A stretch of DNA of 64,000 bases from Solwaraspora sp. WMMA2056 (GTDB lineage Bacteria; Actinomycetota; Actinomycetes; Mycobacteriales; Micromonosporaceae), in the NCBI RefSeq assembly GCF_030345095.1, contig NZ_CP128360.1:2480001-2544000 (forward strand), written 5' to 3'. Made by a program: the position numbers and the translations under genes. Shown here piece by piece: positions 32,977-42,637 of the stretch (position 1 is its first letter; each line of letters begins with the position of its first letter). The notes under the pieces were generated by a model. It saw nothing but the letters and a program-made list of their open reading frames with translations. It was not told where the DNA came from and made no database searches.

Positions 32977-33624
32977 ATGGCCGCCACCACACCAGACCGG
33001 GGCACCGCCGCCGACGCCGGCTCCGGGCCACACCCGGGCGTCACTGTCGCCGGTTCCGCCGACGTGGCCGACGCGGCACGCATCGGCGCCGGCACCCGCG
33101 TCTGGCACCTGGCCCAGGTCCGCGAGGACGCCACGGTCGGCCGTGACTGCATCATCGGCCGAGGGGCGTACGTCGGGCCGGGGGCCCGCCTGGGCGACAA
33201 CGTGAAACTGCAGAACTACGCCCTGGTGTACGAGCCGGCGCAGCTTGACGACGGGGTGTTCGTCGGCCCGGCGGCGGTGCTCACCAACGACGAGTACCCC
33301 CGCGCCGTCACACCGGACGGACGGCTGAAAACCGGCGACGACTGGACCGCGGTCGGCGTCACCGTCGGCACCGGTGCGGCGATCGGTGCCCGGGCCGTCT
33401 GCGTCGCCCCGGTGCGCATCGGCCGCTGGGCGACCGTCGCCGCCGGCGCCGTGGTCACCCGCGACGTACCGGACTTCGCGCTGGTCGTGGGGGTCCCGGC
33501 GCGGCGGGTCGGCTGGGTCGGGCGGGCCGGCGTACCGCTGGCCGCCAACGGTGCCGGCCGGTTCGTCTGCCCCCGGACCGGGCAGCGGTACGTCGAACAC
33601 GACGGGCTGCTCACCGAGGAGTGA
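32977..33624 (+). CDS. Hexapeptide-repeat N-acetyltransferase (WbpD/WlbB-like)
   Basis: 215 residues. A short disordered start is followed by a left-handed beta-helix: 'RIGAGTRVWHLAQVREDATVG', 'CIIGRGAYVGPGARLGDNVK', 'NYALVYEPAQLDDGVFVGPA' and VLTNDEYPRA. The W-H and N-Y-x-x-V-Y-E blocks are characteristic of WbpD/WlbB, which acetylate the 3-amino group of UDP-2-acetamido-3-amino-glucuronate using acetyl-CoA. A C-terminal extension carries 'CPRTGQRYVEHDGLL', a C-x-x-T-G-x-x-Y element also seen in longer family members. An AGGGAGG-like ribosome site lies about 8 bases before the ATG. Divergent from the WbpB-like gene. Confidence 0.9.
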   Translation: MAATTPDRGTAADAGSGPHPGVTVAGSADVADAARIGAGTRVWHLAQVREDATVGRDCIIGRGAYVGPGARLGDNVKLQNYALVYEPAQLDDGVFVGPAAVLTNDEYPRAVTPDGRLKTGDDWTAVGVTVGTGAAIGARAVCVAPVRIGRWATVAAGAVVTRDVPDFALVVGVPARRVGWVGRAGVPLAANGAGRFVCPRTGQRYVEHDGLLTEE

Positions 33625-33652
33625 CCTCGGCCCGCCGCACCGGACGGCGTCG

Positions 33653-34387
33653 TCAAGCTCCGTGGGTGCCGAGGACGTCGAACTCCTCCCACGGCAGGTC
33701 GAGCGGGCGAAGCCGGTCCAACGCCGGCCGGTGGCGGGCACCGACGAACACGTGGTGGTCGCCGTCGGAGTCGGCGGCCGCCACGGCGACCACCAGACCG
33801 GGCCCGGCGTGGAGGCTGACCGGTCCGCCGCGCCAACCGGCCGGGGCGAGCGGCACCGTACGCAGCGCCGAGGTCAACCGGTGAAGCGCGGTCGGTCCGA
33901 GCCAGCCGAACCCGCCGACCGGTGCGCCGACCGCCGCCTCCGAGAGCACGAACTGCAGCAGTACGCCGCTCAGCGGCTCGGCCTCGTCGACTGCCGTACG
34001 TCCGTCGTCGCACCGCACCGGTGGGTCGACCGGCCCTGGCCGGTATCGCAGGGTGAACGCGCCCTGGTTCTCGTCGGCGAAGCCCACCCAGCCGTCGGCG
34101 TCCGGGACCAGCCGGTCGACCGGCCGGATGGCGTTCTGCACCCCGTACACGACCGCCCGCCCGGTGGCGGCCCGGTAGAACTGGCGCAACGGCGGCGGTA
34201 CGGCGACGTCGCCCTGATCGGCGTCACCGGTGGCGGTCGGGTGAGCCGGCACGTCGGCGTACCAGCCCGCGACGAAGTCGCGCAGTGCGGCGACCCGGTC
34301 GGTCGCCACCAGCGTGACCCACTGCGTCGCGGTCGGCTCCGGGTCGTCGACGGGCGGCACCGCAGGATCATAGGCAGTCCGGACCAC
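33653..34387 (-). CDS. SMI1/KNR4 (SUKH)-like protein
   Basis: 244 residues from a GTG. The middle reads 'PPPLRQFYRAATGRA', 'NAIRPVDRLVPDADGWVGFADENQGAF', which is the SUKH pattern (L-x2-FY, a N-x-I/L strand, and F-x-x-E-N-Q-G). SUKH proteins are immunity factors in many polymorphic toxin systems, but no toxin gene is adjacent, and stand-alone members are common in actinomycetes. The second half contains 'VGGFGWLGPTALHRL' and has no named domain. It is convergent with the acetyltransferase gene (28 bases) and lies 18 bases downstream-facing from the coiled-coil gene. Confidence 0.6.
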   Translation of the reverse strand: MVRTAYDPAVPPVDDPEPTATQWVTLVATDRVAALRDFVAGWYADVPAHPTATGDADQGDVAVPPPLRQFYRAATGRAVVYGVQNAIRPVDRLVPDADGWVGFADENQGAFTLRYRPGPVDPPVRCDDGRTAVDEAEPLSGVLLQFVLSEAAVGAPVGGFGWLGPTALHRLTSALRTVPLAPAGWRGGPVSLHAGPGLVVAVAAADSDGDHHVFVGARHRPALDRLRPLDLPWEEFDVLGTHGA

Positions 34388-34410
34388 AGGAAGTCCGGTG
34401 GCCGGCCGGG

Positions 34411-36192
34411 TCAGGCGTGGGTACGGCGTTCCGGTTCGCTGGCACCTGCCGCGACCTTCTCGGCGGTCTGCTCGACCGACACGGCCTCGGCCGGCACCGC
34501 GTCGACCGGCAGCGCGTCCTCCAGCACGGTCTCCTCCTGCACAGGCTCCTTCGGCACGGTCTCCTCCTCGTCCTGACGCATCCCGGCGAGCCGTTGCTGT
34601 TCGGCGGCCAGCTCGGCCTGGACCGCGGTGAGCGTCCGGCGGGCCTCGTCGGACTCCTGCCGGGTCACCACCATCTGGTGCCGCAGGTCGGCCAACGCCT
34701 GCTGGGCCTCGGCGACCTCCTGCAGCACCTCGGTCAACTGCTGGCCAGCGGCGACCACCTCACGCTGCGCCGACGCCACCTGCTGCTGGCTGCTGGCCAG
34801 CTGCCGTTGGGCGATCGCCGCGTGCTCCTCGGAGAGTCGCCGGACGCTGGCCGCGTGCTCGTCGGCGCTGCCCCGGGTGCTCAACGCGTACTCCTCGGCC
34901 TGCTGACGGATGGTCACCGCCTGCTCCTCGGCGCGCGAGCGCAGATGCGTGGCGTACTCCTCGGCCTCACCGCGCTGGTTGGCGATGATCTCCTGCGCGG
35001 CGGTGCGCCACTGCTCCACCTCCTGCTCGGCGGTGCCGCGCAGCTCACCGATCTCCTGCTCCATCGTGGCGCGCCGCTGGTCGACCTCCTGCTGCACCTC
35101 GGCACGCAGCGCGGCCAGTTCCGCTTCGACGGTGTCGCGGCGGGCCGTCACCTCCTGGTCGAGCTCGGAGCGGGTCTGCGCGACCAACGCATCGGTCTCG
35201 GCATGGGTACGGGTGACGTACTCGGTCGCCGATTCGACCGCCTCGGCGGCCTCGCGCCGGGCCGCGTCGGCGGCCGCCTCGGCCTCCGTACGGATGCGTT
35301 CGGCCTCCTGCCGGGCCGCCGCGACCGCTGCCTCGGCGGCGTCCCGCAGGTTGGTGGCCTCTTCCTGGGCGGCGGTGACCATTCGGCTGGCTTCCATCCG
35401 CGCCTGGGTGACCAGGCGTTCCGCCTCGGCGGTGGCGTCGGCCATCGTCCGGTCGGCGCTCTCCTGGGCGGTGGTGACCGTCGTGTCGGCCTGCTCCTGC
35501 GCGGCGGTGACGGTGTCCCGGGCCTGCCGTTGTGCGGCCTTGATCGTCTCGTCGGCCTCCCGTTGCGCCGCGTGGACGGTGTCGGCGGCCTGTTGCCCGG
35601 CGGTGGCGACGACACGGTCGGCCTCCTCGCGGGCGGCGGTCAGGCCGGCCTCGGCCGCGACCCGCAGGTTCTCGGCCTCCTCGCGGGCGGCGGCCACGGT
35701 CGCCTCGGCCTCGGCGCGGCGGGCGGCGTTGGCCTTCTCCTCCTCGGTCCGCCGGGCGGCGAGGGCCAGCTCGAAGTCGCGGATGGCGGTGTCGGCCTGC
35801 TGCCGGGCGTCGGCCAGCACCTGCTCGGCTTCGGCCCGCCGGGCGCTGATCTCCTCGGCTGCGTGGAACCGGATCTCGTCGGCCTGCTCCTCGGCGAGGG
35901 TGAGGATGTGTTCGACCCGGGGACCGAGGTGGCGGAACGACACCTGGCCGATGAAGCTCGCCTCGCGGCGTGACTCGGTCAGCTCGGCCTGGAGCTGCTC
36001 GATCTGCGCGGCCATGGTGTTCAGCTGCACGTACGCCTGTTCGCGCTCGGCACCCAGGGTGGCAAGTTCGTTCTCGGTCCGGGCGATGTACCTGTTGACC
36101 TGGCTTCTGTCGTACCCACGCAGGGCCAGCTCGAAGTCCGGCCCGGACCGGGTGTCGCCGTCGAGCGTGAAGATTTCTTCGCCTTGCGCCAT
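34411..36192 (-). CDS. Long coiled-coil cytoskeletal protein (Scy/DivIVA-like)
   Basis: 593 residues from the ATG at 36192 (MAQGEEIF). Residues about 15-50 (DFELALRGYDRSQVNRYI) form a DivIVA-type polar-targeting N-terminus. From about 80 to 545 the protein is one almost unbroken Ala/Glu/Arg/Gln heptad coiled coil with repeated A-x2-EA-x-R-x-V units (VTAAQEQAD, VTTAQESAD and similar), as in Streptomyces Scy, which organises the growing hyphal tip. The tail is acidic (EEETVPKEPVQEETVLED) and unstructured. A paralogue with the same N-terminal motif lies upstream at 36428. The antisense strand is also open for long stretches, an effect of the biased codons. Confidence 0.75.
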   Translation of the reverse strand: MAQGEEIFTLDGDTRSGPDFELALRGYDRSQVNRYIARTENELATLGAEREQAYVQLNTMAAQIEQLQAELTESRREASFIGQVSFRHLGPRVEHILTLAEEQADEIRFHAAEEISARRAEAEQVLADARQQADTAIRDFELALAARRTEEEKANAARRAEAEATVAAAREEAENLRVAAEAGLTAAREEADRVVATAGQQAADTVHAAQREADETIKAAQRQARDTVTAAQEQADTTVTTAQESADRTMADATAEAERLVTQARMEASRMVTAAQEEATNLRDAAEAAVAAARQEAERIRTEAEAAADAARREAAEAVESATEYVTRTHAETDALVAQTRSELDQEVTARRDTVEAELAALRAEVQQEVDQRRATMEQEIGELRGTAEQEVEQWRTAAQEIIANQRGEAEEYATHLRSRAEEQAVTIRQQAEEYALSTRGSADEHAASVRRLSEEHAAIAQRQLASSQQQVASAQREVVAAGQQLTEVLQEVAEAQQALADLRHQMVVTRQESDEARRTLTAVQAELAAEQQRLAGMRQDEEETVPKEPVQEETVLEDALPVDAVPAEAVSVEQTAEKVAAGASEPERRTHA

Positions 36193-36340
36193 GGCTCCAT
36201 CCTCACACGCAGCGCCCCGTTGCGCGGCGATACCCACGCTCCTGGAAGGACGCGCGTCACTTCGGAGGAATTGTCAGGTGTGAACGGTTCGTCCGGCGGG
36301 TACGCCGGAACGTCGGGCGAACAGCGGACGGGCCGCAGAC

Positions 36341-36382
36341 GTCGGACGGGCCGCGCCGGTGTCCCGGCGCGGCCCGTCCGAC
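36341..36382. terminator. Perfect 19-base-pair stem-loop terminator
   Basis: gtcggacgggccgcgccgg (36341-36359) and its exact complement (36364-36382) enclose the loop TGTC. It lies 45 bases past the stop of the leftward coiled-coil gene at 36428 and upstream of the second one, so it would separate the two transcripts. Confidence 0.85.
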
Positions 36383-36427
36383 CGTCGTGTCGCGTGGTGC
36401 GGTGTGCCTCGTGCGGCTGCGGTCTGC

Positions 36428-37675
36428 TCAGCCTGCCGACTTGGCGTCGACCCGGTCGGCGCTCTCGCCGGCGTCGCCCTTCTTGGCGTCGCCACCGCCC
36501 GGCACGCCCGGAACTATGCCGGCCAGGCCGGAGAGCATCTGCCCGAGCTGCGAGGTGACCGCGTCCTTCTGCCGGGTCAGGTCCTCCACCTCGCGGCGGG
36601 CCGCCTGAGTGGTCAGCTCGGCCTCGGTACGGGCCTCGGTCAGCTGGCGGTTCGCCTCGGCCCGTGCCTCGCTGAGGGTCTTGTCCGCCAACGCCTTGGC
36701 CTTGTCCACGGTCTCCTGGGCGGACCGCTCGGACTCGATGCGGCGTGCCTCGGCCCGCTGCTCGATCTCCTTCGCCCGGTCCTCGGCGGCCCGGGCCCGG
36801 CCCTCGGCCTCGGCGACCAGCCGCTGGGTCTGGGCCACCTGGGCGGCGTGCCGCTCGGACTCCTCCCGCTCGGCCTTCTCCCGCCGCTCGGCCAGCTGCA
36901 GCTCCAGGGCCTGCAGGTCCTTGTCCCGCTTGTCCCGGGCGTCGGTCAGCAGCTTGGTGGCCTCGGCGCGCTTCTCCTCGGCCTCCCGTGCGGCCTTCGC
37001 CCGCAGCTGGGTGATCTCGCGCTCGGCGGTGGCCCGCAGCGTGGCGACCTCGCGCTCCACGGTCGACTTCAGCTCGGCCACCTCGTGGGCGGTGACCGCC
37101 CGCAGCTGCTTGGTCTCCCGCTCCGCGTCGGCCCGTAGCGTGTCCGCCTCCCGGCGGGCCTGCACCCTGACCTCGGCCGCCTCCCGCTCGGCCGCGGTCC
37201 GTACGCTGCCCGCCTCGCGCTCGGCGCCGGCCTTCATGGCCGCCGCCTCCGCCCGCGCCTTGTCGGTGATCTCCCGCGCCTCCAGCCGCGCGCCGGACAG
37301 GATGCCCTCCGACTCCCGCTTCGCCTCACCACGGTGGTCGTTGGCCTGCTCCTCGGCGAGCCGCAGGATCTGCTCGACCCGGGTGCCCAGTCCGGAGAGG
37401 GTAGGTCGGTTGTTCTCCTCGAGCTGCTTGTTGGTGTCGGTGAGCTTCTGCTCGAGGGAGTTGAGGCGCTGCTCGGCCTGGCGGAGCCGGCGCTGCGCGT
37501 CGTTCATCCGCTGCTCGGCCTCAGCTCGAGCCTGCTCCGACTGGGTGAGGGCGGCTACCAGCCGTTGCAGGTGGTCATCCACCTGGCTGCGGTCATAGCC
37601 ACGAAGCACGACGGTGAAGTCGTGCGGAGCGCTGGCGTTATCGAAGAACGCAAGGGAGGACTGCTGCTGGGGCAT
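36428..37675 (-). CDS. Coiled-coil protein, FilP/Scy-like paralogue
   Basis: 415 residues. The N-terminal HDFTVVLRGYDRSQVDDHL matches the equivalent segment of the 34411 protein, as does LGTRVEQILRLAEEQAND at about 97-114, so the two are paralogues. Residues about 50-375 are continuous coiled coil rich in Glu, Arg and Ala (AEREAAEVRVQARREAD and similar). The tail GLAGIVPGVPGGGDAKKGD is flexible. FilP-type proteins form cytoplasmic filaments that give mechanical support to hyphae. The gene ends at a perfect stem-loop (36341-36382) and so is expressed separately from its neighbour. Confidence 0.75.
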   Translation of the reverse strand: MPQQQSSLAFFDNASAPHDFTVVLRGYDRSQVDDHLQRLVAALTQSEQARAEAEQRMNDAQRRLRQAEQRLNSLEQKLTDTNKQLEENNRPTLSGLGTRVEQILRLAEEQANDHRGEAKRESEGILSGARLEAREITDKARAEAAAMKAGAEREAGSVRTAAEREAAEVRVQARREADTLRADAERETKQLRAVTAHEVAELKSTVEREVATLRATAEREITQLRAKAAREAEEKRAEATKLLTDARDKRDKDLQALELQLAERREKAEREESERHAAQVAQTQRLVAEAEGRARAAEDRAKEIEQRAEARRIESERSAQETVDKAKALADKTLSEARAEANRQLTEARTEAELTTQAARREVEDLTRQKDAVTSQLGQMLSGLAGIVPGVPGGGDAKKGDAGESADRVDAKSAG

Positions 37676-38032
37676 TGAGACATAGTGGCAGACACACCAG
37701 GGGGCTTCGCAAGAGCGGACTGCTCGTCACCACGATAGCCGACATGGTCATCTTTCCCTGGCCGTCCGGCGATCGGTGCACAAATTGTAGGCGGTTGCGT
37801 ACGCAGCGGAGTTAGTTGGTGTCGAGGGATGCGGGATGTCGTCGCCATCGACGAGTGTTTACGCAGCTCACGGCGGCTGCCGCCGGCTGCCGACGGGTCA
37901 GGTACCCGAGGGGTGCCGGCGGCGGCGTCGCCGCCGGCCAAAATTGACGCGGCCGCGCCGGTGGTTTTCTTTCGGTATTCACCCCGGACGTGATTCGACA
38001 GCCCGGGCCGGCGGTCCGTCGCCCGACCACGA
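37676..38032. other. Intergenic region with GC hairpin
   Basis: 357 bases without a convincing gene. It contains the promoter of the leftward coiled-coil gene and a hairpin at 37915-37938 (gccggcggcg / cgccgccggc, loop gcgt). The hairpin lies about 95 bases past the stop of the leftward epimerase gene and may terminate it; there is no T-tract on that strand. Confidence 0.5.
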
Positions 38033-38512
38033 CTACGGAATCGGTGGCCCGGCCGGCTGCACCAACTCCACCAGCACCCCGCCGGCGTCCTTGGGGTGCA
38101 CGAAGTTGATCCGGGATCCGGCGGTCCCCGGCCGGGGCGCGTCGTAGAGCAGCCGCAGCCCGCGCTCACGCAGCGCCGCGCACGCCGCGTCGATGTCCAC
38201 CACGGTGTAGGCGACCTGCTGCACCCCGGGGCCCCAGCGGTCCAGGAACCGGGCGATCGTCGAGTCGGCCGACAGTGGGGCGAGCAACTGCACCTGGCCG
38301 CCGTCGGGCGCCGGACCCACGGCGAGCATCGCCTCGCGTACCCCCTGAGCGTGGTTGACCTCGGTGTGCACGCAACGCATGCCGAACGTACGGGTGTAGA
38401 AATCGATCGCGGTGTCCAGATCGGCCACGGCGATGCCGACGTGGTCGATCCGCAGCAGGCCGATGTCTGTGACGTAGTCGGCAGCGGTCTCGGCGGGAGC
38501 ATCTTCGGTCAT
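38033..38512 (-). CDS. mce: Methylmalonyl-CoA epimerase
   Basis: 159 residues, the usual length. Two glyoxalase/VOC modules: LLRIDHVGIAVADLD with the first metal His, QVQLLAPLS with the Gln ligand, VQQVAYTVVDIDAAC and GGVLVELVQP with the Glu ligand. The motif that is HH in the Propionibacterium enzyme reads QQ here, so one classical His ligand appears to be Gln; the rest ('GSRINFVHPKDAGG') is typical of actinobacterial members. It interconverts (R)- and (S)-methylmalonyl-CoA. CAGACT ends 6 bases before the ATG with no Shine-Dalgarno, suggesting a leaderless transcript. It diverges from the thiolase gene, sharing a 79-base promoter region. Confidence 0.9.
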   Translation of the reverse strand: MTEDAPAETAADYVTDIGLLRIDHVGIAVADLDTAIDFYTRTFGMRCVHTEVNHAQGVREAMLAVGPAPDGGQVQLLAPLSADSTIARFLDRWGPGVQQVAYTVVDIDAACAALRERGLRLLYDAPRPGTAGSRINFVHPKDAGGVLVELVQPAGPPIP

Positions 38513-38518
38513 GGCGCT

Positions 38519-38541
38519 AGTCTGACCGAACTATCGTTAAG
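38519..38541. promoter_or_regulatory. Promoter of mce with overlapping operator-like palindrome
   Basis: On the reverse strand CAGACT (38519-38524) is placed as a leaderless -10. Directly upstream is CCGAACTATCGTTAAG (38526-38541), the third and weakest version of the palindrome CTTARCGNNCGTTAAG. A protein bound here would cover the mce spacer/-35 region and sit about 50 bases before the thiolase start. Confidence 0.45.
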
Positions 38542-38591
38542 TTGTCGCCGGCACTCCGGCTTTCCCCACACCGCGCGGAGGCGAAGTTCCC

Positions 38592-39775
<1,184 letters not shown>

Positions 39776-39779
<4 letters not shown>

Positions 39780-40765
39780 CCAGCATCGACCGGACGACCA
39801 GGGCCGGCTCCCCCGACGTACCCGGGCTCGTCCGGCGGGCCCGCGACGGCGACCCCCGGTCGGTCGCCCGGCTGATCACCCTGGTCGAAACGGGCGCGCC
39901 GCAACTACCGCAGGTCGCCGCCGCGCTCGCGCCGTTCACCGGCAACGCCGTGGTGGTCGGCCTGACCGGGGCACCGGGGGTGGGCAAGTCCACCACCACC
40001 AGTGAACTGGTCCGGCGGTTGCGCAGCAGCGGCCAACGGGTCGGCGTCCTCGCCGTCGACCCGTCCAGCCCGTTCAGCGGCGGGGCGATCCTCGGCGACC
40101 GGGTTCGGATGCAGGAACACGCCACCGACCCGGGGGTCTACATCCGGTCGATGTCCAGCCGTGGCCACCTCGGCGGGCTGGCGTCGGCCACCCCGGCGGC
40201 GGTGCGGGTCCTCGACGGCGTCGGCTGCGACGTCGTACTGATCGAAACCGTCGGCGTCGGTCAGGCGGAGGTCGAGGTCGCCGGGCTGGCCGACACCACG
40301 GTGGTCCTGCTCGCCCCCGGCATGGGTGACGCCGTCCAGGCCGTCAAGGCCGGCATCCTGGAGATCGCCGACGTCTTCGTGGTCAACAAGGCCGACCGCG
40401 ACGGCGCGGACGCCACCGTACGGGATCTCAAGGGGATGCTGGCGCTCACCGCGACCGGCCCGGGCGGCTGGCGGCCGCCGGTGGTGCGTGCCGCCGCCGC
40501 CCGCGGCGAGGGCGTCGACGAGCTGGCCGAGGCGATCCGCCGGCACCGGGACTGGCTGACCGGGCGCGGCGAGCTCACCGCCCGTCGGGCCCGGCGGGCC
40601 GCCGCCGAGGTCGAGGCGATCGCGCTGGGCCGGCTGCGGGAACGCATCGGCGCGCTGCGCGACGGTACGCTGCTGACCGGCATCGCCGCCGACGTGCTGG
40701 CCGGTCGACTGGACCCGTACGCCGCCGCCGACCGCCTCCTCGACGACCTGACACGGGGCAGCTGA
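39776..40765 (+). CDS. meaB: MeaB-type G-protein chaperone of a B12-dependent acyl-CoA mutase
   Basis: 329 residues, typical length. [12 protein letters not shown] is the Walker A loop, [22 protein letters not shown] the Walker-like switch I and II region including the G3-type Asp, [11 protein letters not shown] the conserved MeaB/ArgK motif, and VNKAD the guanine-specificity motif. MeaB loads, protects and repairs the adenosylcobalamin of methylmalonyl-CoA mutase. GTG start overlapping the thiolase stop. A mutase large-subunit gene lies 6 kb away (47136); the small B12-binding subunit is not in the window. Confidence 0.93.
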
Positions 40766-40781
40766 CGACGACCGGAAGCGT

Positions 40782-40787
40782 TAGGGT
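40782..40787 (+). promoter_or_regulatory. -10 element TAGGGT of a leaderless-type promoter
   Basis: TAGGGT ends 6 bases before the GTG at 40794 and no ribosome-binding site is present, so the ABC ATPase gene probably has its own leaderless transcript despite lying only 28 bases after meaB. Confidence 0.5.
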
Positions 40788-40793
40788 CACCGG

Positions 40794-41498
40794 GTGCAGA
40801 CCACTGTCGATCACGCGAGCGTCCAACTCGACGCGGTGACCCTCGGCCACGGCGGTGCCGAGCCGGTGCTGCGCGACGTCTCCCTGACCGTGCGGCCGGG
40901 TCGGCTGCTGGCCGTGACCGGCCCGTCCGGTGCCGGCAAGACCACGCTGCTGGCCGCGCTGGCCGGGGCACTGCGCCCGACCGCCGGGACCGTGTCGGTC
41001 GGCGGGGAGCCGCTGCGCGACCGGGACCACGCCGTCGCCCGCAAGGTGGTGCTCGTCCCGCAGGACAACGGGCTGGCCGCCGTCCTGACCGCCAGCGAGA
41101 ACCTGCAGGTCGCGTTGATGGCGGTCGGGCTGAGCCCGGTCGACGCCCGCCGGGCCGCCCACACGGCGCTGGACCGGCTCGGCCTGGCCGGCCAGGCCGA
41201 GCAGCTGGTCGAGGAGCTCTCCGGTGGGCAGCAGCAGCGCACCGCCCTGGCCCGGGCGTTGGCGCTGCGCGGCGACGTGCTGCTCGCCGACGAGGTGACC
41301 AGCGAACTGGACGCGGCCAACCGCCAGCTGGTCCTCGAACTGCTGCGGGCCGAGGCCGACCGGGGTGCCACCGTCGTCTTCGCCACCCACGACCCGGAGG
41401 CGGCGGCCGCCTGCGACGCCGAGCTGCACCTGCTCGACGGCCGCGCGGAGCTGGTCCGGCCCTGGCCCGACCCGGACCAGAGGTCTCCCGACGCCTGA
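40794..41498 (+). CDS. ABC transporter ATP-binding protein (LolD/MacB type), orphan
   Basis: 234 residues, a single nucleotide-binding domain. Walker A is GPSGAGKTT, the Q-loop is VPQDNGLAAVL, the signature is LSGGQQQR, and Walker B is LLADEVTSELD. The H-loop His is in ATHDPEA. The pattern matches the lipoprotein/macrolide exporter group whose partner is an FtsX-like permease. No permease gene is adjacent: upstream is meaB and downstream a convergent gene. The FtsX-like permeases at 49838 and 52966 have another ATPase, but that one has a degenerate signature, so this one could serve them as second subunit (inference only). Confidence 0.88.
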   Translation: MQTTVDHASVQLDAVTLGHGGAEPVLRDVSLTVRPGRLLAVTGPSGAGKTTLLAALAGALRPTAGTVSVGGEPLRDRDHAVARKVVLVPQDNGLAAVLTASENLQVALMAVGLSPVDARRAAHTALDRLGLAGQAEQLVEELSGGQQQRTALARALALRGDVLLADEVTSELDAANRQLVLELLRAEADRGATVVFATHDPEAAAACDAELHLLDGRAELVRPWPDPDQRSPDA

Positions 41499-41517
41499 CC
41501 GGCCCCCGACACCCGGG

Positions 41518-42543
41518 TCAGGAGAACAGGGCGCTGTAGCCGTTGAGCGCCGGCTGGCCGCCGAGGTGGGCGTAGAGCACGGTCGCGTCGCGGTCGATCT
41601 CACCCCGGCCGACCAGGTCGATCAGCGCCGCCATCGACTTGCCCTCGTACACCGGGTCGGTGACCATGCCCTCGGTACGGGCGGCGAGCCGCATCGCGTC
41701 CAGGGTCGCCTCGTCGGGGATGCCGTACGTACCGGCGTGGTAGCGCTCGTCCAACTCGACGTCGTCGGCACCGATCGGCCGGCGTACGCCGATCAGCTCT
41801 GCGGTCTGCCGGGCGATCCGGGTCACCTGCTCACGGGTGCGGTCCGGGGCCGCCGAAGCGTCGACGCCGAGCACCCGCCGGGGCCGCGCCCCGGCGCCGG
41901 CCTCGGCGAGCGCGGCGAACCCGGCGACCATGCCGGCCTGGGTGCTGCCGGTGACCGAGCAGACGACGATGGTGTCGAAGAAGACACCGAGCTGCTGTTC
42001 CTGCTGCGCCACCTCGTACGCCCAGTTGGCGAAGCCGAGGCCGCCGAGGCGGTGGTCGGAGGCCCCGGCCGGGATCGGGTACGGCCGTCCGCCCGCGTCG
42101 GTGATCTCCTGCAGCGCCTGCTCCCAGCTCTCGCGGAAGCCGATGTCGAACCCGGCCCGCACCAGCCGTACGTCCGCTCCGGCGAGCCGGCTGATCAGGA
42201 TGTTGCCGACCTTGTCGTAGACCGCGTCCGGCCAGTCGACCCAGCTCTCCTGCACCAGCACGCACTTCAGCCCGACGTGTGCCGCGACGGCGGCGACCTG
42301 CCGGGTGTGGTTGGACTGCACACCGCCGATCGACACCAGCGTGTCGCAGCCGGTGGCGAGCGCGTCGGCGACCAGGTACTCCAGCTTGCGGGTCTTGTTG
42401 CCGCCGTAGGCGATGCCGGAGTTGCAGTCCTCGCGTTTGGCCCAGACCGCCGCCCCGCCGAGGTGGCGGGTGAGCCGGTCCAGCCGGTGCACCGGCGAGG
42501 GGCCGAACAGCAGCGGGTGGCGCGCGAACGCGGTGATCGACAT
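41518..42543 (-). CDS. acdS: 1-aminocyclopropane-1-carboxylate deaminase
   Basis: 341 residues from the ATG at 42543 (GGGAGA about 5 bases upstream). Key residues of true ACC deaminases are present: AKREDCNSG near 36-43, PLP Lys50 in [38 protein letters not shown] for the phosphate, DPVYEGKSM with the Glu, and YAHLGG with the Leu that separate ACC deaminase from D-cysteine desulfhydrase. It converts ACC, the plant ethylene precursor, to ammonia and 2-oxobutyrate. 2-oxobutyrate can feed propionyl-CoA, matching the methylmalonyl genes nearby. The GntR gene upstream on the same strand is its likely regulator. Confidence 0.93.
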   Translation of the reverse strand: MSITAFARHPLLFGPSPVHRLDRLTRHLGGAAVWAKREDCNSGIAYGGNKTRKLEYLVADALATGCDTLVSIGGVQSNHTRQVAAVAAHVGLKCVLVQESWVDWPDAVYDKVGNILISRLAGADVRLVRAGFDIGFRESWEQALQEITDAGGRPYPIPAGASDHRLGGLGFANWAYEVAQQEQQLGVFFDTIVVCSVTGSTQAGMVAGFAALAEAGAGARPRRVLGVDASAAPDRTREQVTRIARQTAELIGVRRPIGADDVELDERYHAGTYGIPDEATLDAMRLAARTEGMVTDPVYEGKSMAALIDLVGRGEIDRDATVLYAHLGGQPALNGYSALFS

Positions 42544-42571
42544 GTCGGTCTCCCGGTACGTCAGTGGGTGA

Positions 42572-42637
42572 GTCAGGCGAGGTGGGCAGGTCAGGCGAGG
42601 TGGGCAGGTCAGGTGCGGTGGGCAGGTCAGGTGAGCG
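42572..42637. repeat. Tandem repeat, 18-base unit gtcaggcgaggtgggcag
   Basis: Three units (42572-42589, 42590-42607, and a variant at 42608-42625 with gtgc for cgag), then a partial fourth containing the stop codon of the GntR gene. It fills the gap between gntR and acdS and could form repeated weak stems in the mRNA or shift acdS expression by copy number. Confidence 0.85.

Noticed and set aside
34417-35973. Long forward frame rich in Leu/Gly opposite the coiled-coil gene
   Set aside because: It mirrors the Ala/Glu-rich coiled-coil codons; the reverse strand has a recognisable polar-targeting N-terminus.
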